Origin: Candidatus Poseidoniaceae archaeon
GTDB taxonomy: Archaea; Thermoplasmatota; Poseidoniia; Poseidoniales; Poseidoniaceae
Assembly (NCBI GenBank): GCA_013329925.1
Contig: DUJK01000024.1
Span: 9,147-15,637, forward strand
Direction of reading: 5' to 3'
Length of the DNA stretch: 6,491 nucleotides
Positions 1 through 6,202 of this stretch are shown here, piece after piece; within the stretch, counting starts at the first letter, position 1, and every line of letters begins with the position of its first letter. Position numbers and translations under genes: made by a program. The notes beneath the pieces were generated by a model. It was not told where the DNA came from. It saw only the letters and a list, made by a program, of their open reading frames with translations, and made no database searches.

Positions 1-1068
1 CTTGGAGCTTTTGGCATAATTGAATGGACTTCTTCAGAAGAAGATAGCGTTAACAGAATGGCTAATGACATGGTATACAATGATATTACGCTGTTTATTG
101 CTGCTGGCAACTCAGCTGGTAGAGGTACTATTGGCACTCCTGGTAGTGCTGAAGATGCAATTACCATAGGTGCATTGGATAAAGACTCATCAATTGCTGC
201 ATATTCAAGCCAAGGTCCAACAGAAGAGAACAGAGTCAAGCCAAATATTGCTTATGTTGGCTCTGATGTCATGTCAGTTGCTCACAATACAGGCGATGGT
301 TACACTGCCTTTTCCGGCACTTCAATGGCTACTCCCGGTGCTGCAGGAGTTGCTGCTCTGATGCTACAAGCAAACCCCGACCTAAGTCCGTTTGAGGTCA
401 GAAATTTCATGCAAGAAACTGCCGAGTACCGTGCATGTACCTACATGGGAGATGCTGCGGGTATTGATGGGTGTGATGACAATGACGCTCAAAATATCAT
501 TACCAAAAACCGTCAAAATAACGTTTATGGACATGGCGAAGTACGTGCTTTAGAATCAGTTTTGGCAGCTGCTGAAAAATACTATGTTTTTGATTCGTCA
601 ATGCAAATTACAATTGAAAATGACCCAACTCATGATAACTCGCATACTCACTTAACTCCAAAAGACTCAATCGAGTTCACGACTTCTGGAGGAATTGAAA
701 CAATCCAGTGGCGTAGCAATCATATTGTTGACGATTGGACAATACTGCATTCCTATGAAAAGACTGATACCGAGGGGCATGTTTCTGCAATTGACATAAT
801 TCATCAACTTGAACACCTGCCAGGAATTGATTTAGATGGCAACCATACAATTTCAATTCGAGGCTTGAAATCTAATTCAAGTGGCGGTCACTCATCCTCA
901 CCACTTGTTACTATCGATATCATGTTGATGGACACAGCATCTGCCTTCATGCCTGAGTCAGAGGATACCCCCGGATTTACATTCTTGGCAGTATCAGTCG
1001 CATCAGTTATCGCATTATTTGTTAACCAGAGAAAGTTAGAATCAAATTCGATATATGAAAAAGATTAA
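1..1068 (+). CDS. Subtilisin-like serine protease (peptidase S8), 5'-truncated, with PGF-CTERM-type surface anchor
   Basis: This is the C-terminal 355 residues of a secreted S8-family serine protease. The frame is open from base 1, so the gene begins upstream and the ATG at 58 is only an internal methionine. Visible landmarks, in fragment numbering: the oxyanion-hole motif AAGN (Asn37), an SSQGP segment near residues 69-73, and the nucleophile motif GTSMATP with Ser108. The catalytic Asp and His lie outside the window. The protease fold ends near residues 176-190 (YGHGEVRALESVLAA). Cys146 and Cys158 could form a disulfide. Residues 190-315 form a Ser/Thr/His-rich domain that I do not recognise. 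The tail has PGF at 324-326, a hydrophobic helix to about 341, then QRK, matching the archaeal PGF-CTERM signal that is normally processed by an archaeosortase and lipid-anchored. The protein probably degrades external protein at the cell surface; its substrate is unknown. The family call is firm; the anchor is likely. Confidence 0.93.
   Translation, partial: LGAFGIIEWTSSEEDSVNRMANDMVYNDITLFIAAGNSAGRGTIGTPGSAEDAITIGALDKDSSIAAYSSQGPTEENRVKPNIAYVGSDVMSVAHNTGDGYTAFSGTSMATPGAAGVAALMLQANPDLSPFEVRNFMQETAEYRACTYMGDAAGIDGCDDNDAQNIITKNRQNNVYGHGEVRALESVLAAAEKYYVFDSSMQITIENDPTHDNSHTHLTPKDSIEFTTSGGIETIQWRSNHIVDDWTILHSYEKTDTEGHVSAIDIIHQLEHLPGIDLDGNHTISIRGLKSNSSGGHSSSPLVTIDIMLMDTASAFMPESEDTPGFTFLAVSVASVIALFVNQRKLESNSIYEKD
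970..1038 (+). other. PGF-CTERM-like C-terminal sorting signal within the protease
   Basis: An acidic spacer (PESEDT) precedes PGF, a helix of about 16 hydrophobic residues (FTFLAVSVASVIALFV) and a short polar/basic QRK. This tripartite order is the hallmark of PGF-CTERM tails, which direct surface proteins of many euryarchaea to archaeosortase processing. Unlike the usual form, in which the protein ends within a few residues of the basic cluster, about 11 further residues follow and include acidic ones. It is the best taxonomic clue in the window. A plain membrane anchor is the alternative reading. Confidence 0.7.
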
Positions 1069-1089
1069 TTCGAGCCAAAACTGAGAAAT

Positions 1090-1112
1090 CTCCACTTTTA
1101 TCGGCGGTGGAG
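1090..1112 (+). repeat. Small inverted repeat (6-bp stem, 11-nt loop) between protease and acyltransferase genes
   Basis: CTCCAC at 1090-1095 is perfectly complementary to GTGGAG at 1107-1112, with loop TTTTATCGGCG; a T-G pair could add one wobble pair. It lies 21 bases after the protease stop and 29 before the next ATG. No T-run follows the stem, so it is not a bacterial-type intrinsic terminator. It may mark the 3' end of the protease transcript or be a leader structure, or may be chance, since a 6-bp stem is short. Confidence 0.3.
1095..1102 (+). promoter_or_regulatory. Possible TATA-like element upstream of the acyltransferase gene
   Basis: CTTTTATC is the most TATA-like stretch in the 73-base gap. 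If it acted as an archaeal TATA box, transcription would start about 25 bases downstream, near 1122-1127, leaving a leader of some 15-20 bases before the ATG at 1142. It falls inside the loop of the small inverted repeat. It is a weak match to the consensus with no other support. Confidence 0.15.
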
Positions 1113-1141
1113 TAAAGAGTGATACACATTGACCATACGAT

Positions 1142-2728
1142 ATGTCCTGGTTAAGTGACCCTAAAGGCGATGGTCAGCCAAAATTAGGGTTTACTTACCG
1201 TATTTTACGAAGATTTACCCGCTCTTTAATGTCGGTTTGGTTTAGAGAACTAGATGTGGTTGACAATGAAAATATGCCACACGACGGCGGTGTTATGTTC
1301 ATCGCTTGGCACCCTAGTGGATTAATAGATCCAATTTTGTTACACGCTTCTCTGCCAGGAAAGCTCTCTATTCTTGCGAAACATACACTGTTCAAGATCC
1401 CGATTTTTGGAAGACTGATGAGAGCAGGTGGCGGATTGCCAATTTATCGAGCATCCGATAGTGATGATGTCGAAAAATCACGAATGAAAAACTCAGAGAT
1501 GCTCCAAGATGTTGGTCGTGAAATTGCCAATGGGGGAAGATTACTATTGTTTCCGGAGGGTAAAACCCACACTGATTCAAAGGTTAGTAAAGCCAAAACC
1601 GGTGCTGCTAGAATTATTTTAATCGCCCTAAGGGAGGCTGAATTACAAAATAAACCGGCTCCAAGAATCGTTCCAGTTGGCCTACATTATTCAGATTCAC
1701 AAAAATTTAGAGAACGAGGCGCAGTAATCCTAGAACGCCCGATGGAGTTGCCGAACATACCTCAAACAGTTGGAGACTTAGAACAACAAAAAGAATTAGA
1801 CATTGCATGGACTAAGAAGGTCACAGAATCTATAGAAGAAGAACTTAAACGCGCTAGTTTATCAAAAACCTCTTGGGAAGAACGTCGATTGATTTGGCAA
1901 GGACGCAGCGTTGTATACGCTGAGAGAGCAATTCAGAGTGGCAGTAAAATCACCCGTCCTAGTTTTGCTGAATCAGTCATTGGGGCTAGAAGATTACGCG
2001 CAGGTTGGGAATATATGTCTAAGCACAAACCTGATGAAATTGCCCCGCTTGTTGAAAAATCTAGACTCCATTTTACCGAACTTGAAGCAATGGGTATTAC
2101 TCCATTTGATGTAGCTGCTAAGCCGCAGAAACCAACTATGCTTGGTTATCTAATTGCACTAACTGCGTGGATATGGTCAGCAGCATGGATGTTAGGATTG
2201 GTGACATGGAGTGCTGTTCTTGGTAATGTGCCTCCATATCAAGCCAATTACTTGACTATGTGGCATTTCAAAAGAAAAGGAATAGCAGAATCAATTTATG
2301 GCACCATGAAGATAGCTACTGCAGTTGTTATGTTTCCAATATGGTGGATTTTTGCGTCATTATCGATAACGGTGCTATTCTTAGCCACTTCTAGCCCTTT
2401 GTTTATACTATTGAATAAACATTGGTTACTGGCTTACTTCACTCAAATTAATCCAGTACTTATGTTCCTTATCTTACTGGTGTGGTGGCCAATTTCAGGT
2501 AAAATGCACATGAATCTTTATTCAAGATTGGTAAGAAGTTGGAGGTCACTAAAACGATGGAAAAATTGGCGCCAAAACGAATTGGATTGGGACAGTTTGC
2601 AAAAAAGGCAAAGAGAAATCGGCGGTATGTTAATCGGTTTAGGGGATAGTTTGGTACTTCCAGGAGACCCAGAATGGCAAGAGCCAAAAACCGGAGATGA
2701 TGATTTCAAACACGTCACCCTGCGCTAG
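1142..2728 (+). CDS. Membrane-bound glycerolipid acyltransferase, PlsC superfamily, SCT1/GPT2-like
   Basis: A complete 528-residue protein predicted to transfer an acyl group to glycerol-3-phosphate, dihydroxyacetone phosphate or a lysophospholipid at the membrane. The N-terminal acyltransferase domain (about 30-240) has WHPSGLIDP with His57 and Asp63, i.e. H-x5-D rather than the H-x4-D of classical PlsC; this spacing, with DP after it, resembles yeast Gat1/Gat2 (SCT1)-type enzymes. Further motifs are GGLPIYR (97-103), FPEG (137-140) and PVGLHY (178-183). A helical linker ends in a segment like EKSRLHFTELEAMGITPFDVA's family counterpart (about 305-325), followed by three or four membrane helices (about 333-362, 390-425, 427-451) and a basic, then charged, tail. 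ATG 1142 is the first start after an in-frame stop at 1130; no convincing ribosome binding site precedes it. The superfamily call is firm, while the acceptor and acyl donor are unknown. Such an enzyme is unexpected in an archaeon with purely isoprenoid lipids. Confidence 0.9.
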   Translation: MSWLSDPKGDGQPKLGFTYRILRRFTRSLMSVWFRELDVVDNENMPHDGGVMFIAWHPSGLIDPILLHASLPGKLSILAKHTLFKIPIFGRLMRAGGGLPIYRASDSDDVEKSRMKNSEMLQDVGREIANGGRLLLFPEGKTHTDSKVSKAKTGAARIILIALREAELQNKPAPRIVPVGLHYSDSQKFRERGAVILERPMELPNIPQTVGDLEQQKELDIAWTKKVTESIEEELKRASLSKTSWEERRLIWQGRSVVYAERAIQSGSKITRPSFAESVIGARRLRAGWEYMSKHKPDEIAPLVEKSRLHFTELEAMGITPFDVAAKPQKPTMLGYLIALTAWIWSAAWMLGLVTWSAVLGNVPPYQANYLTMWHFKRKGIAESIYGTMKIATAVVMFPIWWIFASLSITVLFLATSSPLFILLNKHWLLAYFTQINPVLMFLILLVWWPISGKMHMNLYSRLVRSWRSLKRWKNWRQNELDWDSLQKRQREIGGMLIGLGDSLVLPGDPEWQEPKTGDDDFKHVTLR

Positions 2729-2749
2729 TAAAATAATTCAATTCATCCC

Positions 2750-2757
2750 TATATTGA
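2750..2757 (+). promoter_or_regulatory. Possible TATA-like element ahead of the molybdenum hydroxylase operon
   Basis: CTATATTG lies in the 88-base gap between the acyltransferase stop and the first operon gene. As an archaeal TATA box it would place the transcript start near 2778-2783, just before the GGGTGAG at 2783-2789. The gap is by far the largest near the operon, so an operon promoter is plausible here, but the match is weak and read-through from upstream cannot be excluded. Confidence 0.25.
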
Positions 2758-2782
2758 TATGCATCCATTCGTACGGTATTAC

Positions 2783-2789
2783 GGGTGAG
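2783..2789 (+). promoter_or_regulatory. Shine-Dalgarno-like GGGTGAG that may define an alternative GTG start of the [2Fe-2S] subunit
   Basis: GGTGA within this heptamer pairs with the 16S rRNA 3' end, as do the stronger sites before the two downstream genes. It sits 3 bases before an in-frame GTG at 2793, which would give a 200-residue protein. The ATG at 2817 fits the family's N-terminus better but has no comparable site. The spacing to the GTG is slightly shorter than the 4-5 bases seen downstream. Confidence 0.35.
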
Positions 2790-2816
2790 CATGTGGTTGG
2801 TACCGAATACGTGAAA

Positions 2817-3395
2817 ATGACGCCTAGTGCTCCCAAAAATGTGTGGCAATCAAAAGTCAACCAAAAAGATGTAGAGTTGCTGATTAATTCCAATGCAGTT
2901 TTGCTAGATGTGTTAAGAGATCAAGTCGGTACACTGGGAGTAAAGCGTGGTTGTGATTTGGGGACATGTGGCTGTTGCACCGTTATGATTGATGGTGATC
3001 CAAGACTGTCATGTTTATGTCTTGCTGGTCAGGTTAATGGTAGCGAAATTATCACCGTAGAAGGACTAGCTGACGGAGCACATTTGGCTCCAATACAAGC
3101 ATGTTTTGCTAAATTTGGCGGTTCACAGTGTGGATTTTGTACACCCGGTTTCCTAGTTGCCTCTCAAGCCTTATTGGATTCCAATCCTAATCCTTCAAAT
3201 GATGAAATCTCAGAAGCAATAGAAGGAAATTTATGCCGTTGTACTGGTTACCAGCAGATTGTCGATTCAATCCAAGAAGCAGCTAAGATTCATCGCGGGG
3301 AAAATGCCACTCCAAAGGCAGCTAGCGACCCACATCCTGACCCACACCCCAGCGGCCCTGGAGAACCATCGATGCCCCCTGGTCATGCGAAGTGA
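2817..3395 (+). CDS. [2Fe-2S] iron-sulfur subunit of a molybdenum hydroxylase (HcrC/CoxS-like)
   Basis: The electron-transfer subunit of a xanthine dehydrogenase-family enzyme, passing electrons between the Mo site and FAD. From ATG 2817 it has 192 residues. The N-terminal plant-ferredoxin domain binds one cluster through Cys46, Cys51, Cys54 and Cys66 (C-x4-C-x2-C-x11-C), and the C-terminal helical domain binds the second through Cys105, Cys108, Cys140 and Cys142 (C-x2-C-x31-C-x-C). All eight ligands and their spacing match the family exactly. An extra cysteine, Cys53, sits inside the first motif (CGCC). The family domain ends near residue 160; the remaining 32 residues are rich in Pro, His and Gly and include DPHPDPHP, which is unusual. 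Start choice: 2817 aligns with HcrC-type proteins; GTG 2793 has a ribosome binding site; ATG 2697 would overlap the acyltransferase by 32 bases and is unlikely. It is followed 5 bases later by the catalytic subunit. No Tat signal is seen, so the enzyme should be cytoplasmic. Confidence 0.93.
   Translation: MTPSAPKNVWQSKVNQKDVELLINSNAVLLDVLRDQVGTLGVKRGCDLGTCGCCTVMIDGDPRLSCLCLAGQVNGSEIITVEGLADGAHLAPIQACFAKFGGSQCGFCTPGFLVASQALLDSNPNPSNDEISEAIEGNLCRCTGYQQIVDSIQEAAKIHRGENATPKAASDPHPDPHPSGPGEPSMPPGHAK
3327..3350 (+). repeat. Two 12-base tandem copies encoding DPHP-DPHP in the small-subunit tail
   Basis: GACCCACATCCT is followed directly by GACCCACACCCC, 10 of 12 bases identical and in frame, giving residues 171-178 of the [2Fe-2S] subunit. 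It looks like a short slippage duplication in the low-complexity Pro/His tail. Confidence 0.6.
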
Positions 3396-3396
3396 T
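3389..3396 (+). promoter_or_regulatory. Ribosome binding site that selects ATG 3401 for the catalytic subunit
   Basis: GAAGTGAT matches GAGGTGAT, the complement of the 16S 3' end, at 7 of 8 positions, and ends 4 bases before ATG 3401. It overlaps the stop codon of the [2Fe-2S] gene, so translation of the two genes is probably coupled. It argues against the in-frame GTG at 3392, which lies inside the site. Confidence 0.6.
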
Positions 3397-3400
3397 TACT

Positions 3401-6202
3401 ATGTCAGGCGGCTATCGACAACAACCTGGTAAATCTTCTGGTAAGAGAAGAGACGGCAAACGTGTTGCCGGACAACAAAAGTTTCCCCCACCAGGTTCAG
3501 GTGGTTCAAACCCCGTAATGGAGCCAAGAGATCTCGATTTCATCCCAGAATCTGTTGGCGGAAAAGAGCCACAGCCAGCGGGTTCACATATTCACGACCG
3601 TATTAGGACTGGAACGGTAGTTGGTAAATCGCTCCAATTAGTTGATTCAAATGCCAAAGTAACCGGTCAAGCATGGTATGGAGATGATGTTAGGCTGGCC
3701 AATGAAACAATTGGTAAAATTCTACGTTCACCACATCACTATGCCAAGATAATTTCCATTGATACAAGTAGAGTTGAAGCATTACCCGGAGTTATCTCAG
3801 TAGCCACCGGTCAAGATGCAACAAATCGCTTTGGCGTTCTACCCGTTACCAAGGACGAGCATGCCATGTCAGTTGAAAAGGTTCGACATATGGGGGATTT
3901 AGTTGCTTGTGTGTGCGCTGAAACTGAGGCAATAGCAATTGAAGCTCTTGCTTTATTTGACATAGAGTGGGAGATTTTAGAGCCAGTATTTGACCGCAAG
4001 AAGGGACTGGAAGACGTAGATGAACCAATCCATTGGCGAGGTAAGTATCATCTTTCAAGAACCAACGTCCAGAAGCGTGTGTTTCAGGAATTTGGCGATC
4101 GTTCTCTAGTCGATGACCCACATGCTGCATCACATGGCAAATGGTCCATGGAAGGTGTTCACCACGGTTTTACTGAACCACATGCAGTTGTGGCTCATTG
4201 GGATCCTAACGGACGTCTTCAACTTTACACTCCTCAACAAGTTCCTCACTATACTCATCGTGCGCTATCAACTGTACTAGAAGTTCCAATGCATCAAATC
4301 AACGTCATTAGAACATTTGTCGGTGGCGGTTTTGGTGGTAAGTCAGACCCCTTCCCTCATGAAATGTGTGCTGCAATCTTATCAAGAAAGTCGGGAAGGC
4401 CAGTTAGAATAACCTTTGACCGTGAAGAGGTCTACTGGATAAATCGCGGCCGTCATCCAAGCGATATCGAGGTTAAGATGACTGCTGATGACTTAGGACG
4501 TATATCTGGATTTGATATTGATGCACTTATCGACGGAGGTGGATTTGCTTCCTTTGGCCACGTAACATCGTATTACAATGGCGTTTTAGCAACTGCTCCT
4601 TATGAGTTGGGCTCGTTTCATTATACGGGTGCACGGGTTTGGACAAATAAACCAGCATCGGGTGCAATGCGTGGCCATGGTGCAGTCAATACGCGCTGCG
4701 CTGTTGAAGTTGGCTTAGATGAGATGGCAGAACAGATGCAAGTTGATCCAATTGATTTACGTTTGGCCAACCTACTACCACCGCACAGTAGGACGATAAC
4801 CGGATTTAGAATTACTTCCAATGGTATGAGAGAGGCTCTTGAAAAGGTGAGAGAGGGTTCAGATTGGGATAATAAATTCCGCAAATTACCGCTAGGCAAA
4901 GGTATCGGCGTAGGATGTGGGTTTTTCATCTCTGGCTCAGGTCTACCAATTCATTGGGACCCAAACCGATTCCCCCATGCCACTGTTCACATTCAAGTAG
5001 ACATGGATGGCGGGGTAACTGTTCACACCGGTGCCGCAGATATTGGTCAAGGTTCAACGACTGCTGTTGCCCAAGTGGTTGCTGAAGTGTTAGCCTTGCC
5101 AATTGAGATGATTCATGTTCGAAGTCATGAAAGTGACACCTCGCCGGTAGACTTGGGTTCGTATTCTAGTAGAGTGACCTTCATGAATGCTAATGCTGCA
5201 ATTAGAGCAGCTTTAGAAATCAGGGAACAAATTCTAAATGCAGCTTGGGATATACTAGGGTACCATCCAAATACGCTAGTGCTAAATGACCGTAGAATTT
5301 ACTACAAACACGACCCTTCAATCGGTGTATCTTATCTTCAAGCCTTGCACAAGGCTCAGGAGGACAAGGGTGCGCTAATTGCTAGTGGTGCTTACCGTTC
5401 GCCACCAATGGGTGGTGTTCACAAAGGGGCTGCAGCAGGATTAGCTCCCGCATATTCATTTTCATCATACGTAGCTGAAGTTGATGTCGACGTTGAACTT
5501 GGGTTGGTAAAATGCACTAATGTCTGGGCTGCTCATGATTGTGGAAAAGCACTCAACCCGTTGGCAGTAAAGGGGCAAATTATCGGTTCATGTCACATGG
5601 GTCTTGGACAAGTTTTGTCTGAAAAAATGGTTTATGGGCGCACAGGTCATCTACAAAATGCAAATTTACTGGAATACAAAATACCTTCAATTCACGAAAT
5701 GCCTCATGTAGAACCCATAATCATAGAATCTTGTGATCCAGAGGGGCCATTTGGCGCCAAAGAAGCAGGAGAAGGGCCGTTATTGCCAATTTTACCAGCG
5801 GTTGTCAATGCTGTTTACGATGCTATTGGTGTACGTTTCAGAGATTTACCACTTACCCCGGATGTAGTTTTCAAAGGCATTGAGAAGAAGAGAAAATCAC
5901 TCAAACTTGAAGATAGTTTAGACTTGCCATCACCAAGGTTGGAATACGGCCCAATGCAAGAACCGCTTGTGCAACGCGCAGCAGAACACAAAATTAGGGA
6001 TAAAGCGCGCCAGAGAACAGAAGACACCTCTCACTACGTAAACGGTGTATTGTTTGGTTTTGACCCTAATATCCCACTGGAAGACCAAGTTGATGGCTGG
6101 AAGATGGCGACTGAACCTGACCCGGAGCAATTGGCTAAGTTAGGTCTTGCAGGCAAAGCCTGGCTAAAGAAAACGCAAAGAGAAATGGGAGATGATGATT
6201 AA
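3401..6202 (+). CDS. Molybdopterin-binding catalytic subunit of a xanthine dehydrogenase-family enzyme, HcrA-like
   Basis: The large Mo-cofactor subunit, 933 residues, where substrate is hydroxylated with water or, in HcrA itself, 4-hydroxybenzoyl-CoA is reductively dehydroxylated. Order: a basic, Gly/Pro-rich, probably disordered N-terminus (1 to about 70); an a/b hammerhead domain (about 75-190); then two Mo-cofactor domains (about 210-450 and 480-830). Motifs: VGGGFGGK (307-314), GAMRGHG (421-427, with the family Arg at 424), GAADIGQGSTT (544-554, pterin-contacting Gln550) and FGAKEAGEG (784-792, with Glu788 the expected catalytic base). GAMRGHG, the PxHW segment before the second domain and GSYSSRVTF resemble 4-hydroxybenzoyl-CoA reductase alpha. 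CoxL signatures (AYRCSFR or AYRGAGR) are absent. HcrA-type proteins have about 770 residues; the excess lies in the N-terminus and a charged C-terminal segment (about 830-933) that I do not recognise. ATG 3401 is chosen for its ribosome binding site. Family firm, subgroup likely, substrate unknown. Confidence 0.95.
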   Translation: MSGGYRQQPGKSSGKRRDGKRVAGQQKFPPPGSGGSNPVMEPRDLDFIPESVGGKEPQPAGSHIHDRIRTGTVVGKSLQLVDSNAKVTGQAWYGDDVRLANETIGKILRSPHHYAKIISIDTSRVEALPGVISVATGQDATNRFGVLPVTKDEHAMSVEKVRHMGDLVACVCAETEAIAIEALALFDIEWEILEPVFDRKKGLEDVDEPIHWRGKYHLSRTNVQKRVFQEFGDRSLVDDPHAASHGKWSMEGVHHGFTEPHAVVAHWDPNGRLQLYTPQQVPHYTHRALSTVLEVPMHQINVIRTFVGGGFGGKSDPFPHEMCAAILSRKSGRPVRITFDREEVYWINRGRHPSDIEVKMTADDLGRISGFDIDALIDGGGFASFGHVTSYYNGVLATAPYELGSFHYTGARVWTNKPASGAMRGHGAVNTRCAVEVGLDEMAEQMQVDPIDLRLANLLPPHSRTITGFRITSNGMREALEKVREGSDWDNKFRKLPLGKGIGVGCGFFISGSGLPIHWDPNRFPHATVHIQVDMDGGVTVHTGAADIGQGSTTAVAQVVAEVLALPIEMIHVRSHESDTSPVDLGSYSSRVTFMNANAAIRAALEIREQILNAAWDILGYHPNTLVLNDRRIYYKHDPSIGVSYLQALHKAQEDKGALIASGAYRSPPMGGVHKGAAAGLAPAYSFSSYVAEVDVDVELGLVKCTNVWAAHDCGKALNPLAVKGQIIGSCHMGLGQVLSEKMVYGRTGHLQNANLLEYKIPSIHEMPHVEPIIIESCDPEGPFGAKEAGEGPLLPILPAVVNAVYDAIGVRFRDLPLTPDVVFKGIEKKRKSLKLEDSLDLPSPRLEYGPMQEPLVQRAAEHKIRDKARQRTEDTSHYVNGVLFGFDPNIPLEDQVDGWKMATEPDPEQLAKLGLAGKAWLKKTQREMGDDD
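6188..6196 (+). promoter_or_regulatory. Ribosome binding site for the FAD subunit, inside the catalytic-subunit gene
   Basis: GGAGATGAT matches GGAGGTGAT at 8 of 9 positions and ends 5 bases before ATG 6202. It is encoded by the last Gly-Asp-Asp codons of the catalytic subunit. Its spacing favours ATG 6202 over the in-frame ATG at 6208 (11 bases) and points to coupled translation through the TAATG junction. Confidence 0.65.

Noticed and set aside
58..60. ATG at 58 as the start of the protease gene
   Set aside because: The frame is open back to base 1 and a protein starting here would lack most of the S8 domain, including the catalytic Asp and His; the gene continues upstream.
170..361. 63-codon + strand frame overlapping the protease, and the 67-codon frame at 1911-2114
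   Set aside because: Both are out-of-frame shadows inside well-supported genes and lack ribosome binding sites or motifs.
2693..2705. 13-base string GGAGATGATGATT shared exactly with 6188-6200
   Set aside because: Both copies encode Gly-Asp-Asp-Asp-type acidic ends in the same codons; at 2693 no start codon follows at a useful distance, so it is probably coincidence and not a regulatory repeat.
2697..2816. Longer [2Fe-2S] subunit starting at ATG 2697
   Set aside because: It would overlap the acyltransferase by 32 bases and add 40 residues with no family counterpart and no Tat motif; the added segment reads like translated intergenic DNA.
2729..2816. Near-palindromic GTACGGTATTAC and GGTACCGAATACG as an operator
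   Set aside because: The two elements match each other imperfectly in either orientation, and no clean symmetric site of useful length could be aligned.
3392..3400. GTG 3392 as start of the catalytic subunit (GTGA overlap with the preceding stop)
   Set aside because: The GTG lies inside the GAAGTGAT ribosome binding site, which is correctly spaced for ATG 3401.
3846..4133. Antisense open frame of 95 codons within the catalytic subunit gene
   Set aside because: It lies wholly opposite a strongly conserved domain, has no recognisable motif and is explained by codon use of the + strand gene. The same applies to the antisense frame at 4621-4929 and the shorter ones at 1195-1580, 2469-2718, 3811-3999 and 5815-6130.
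4661..4681. Aerobic CO dehydrogenase (CoxL) as the identity of the large subunit
   Set aside because: The active-site loop reads GAMRGHG, not the form I AYRCSFR or form II AYRGAGR signature.
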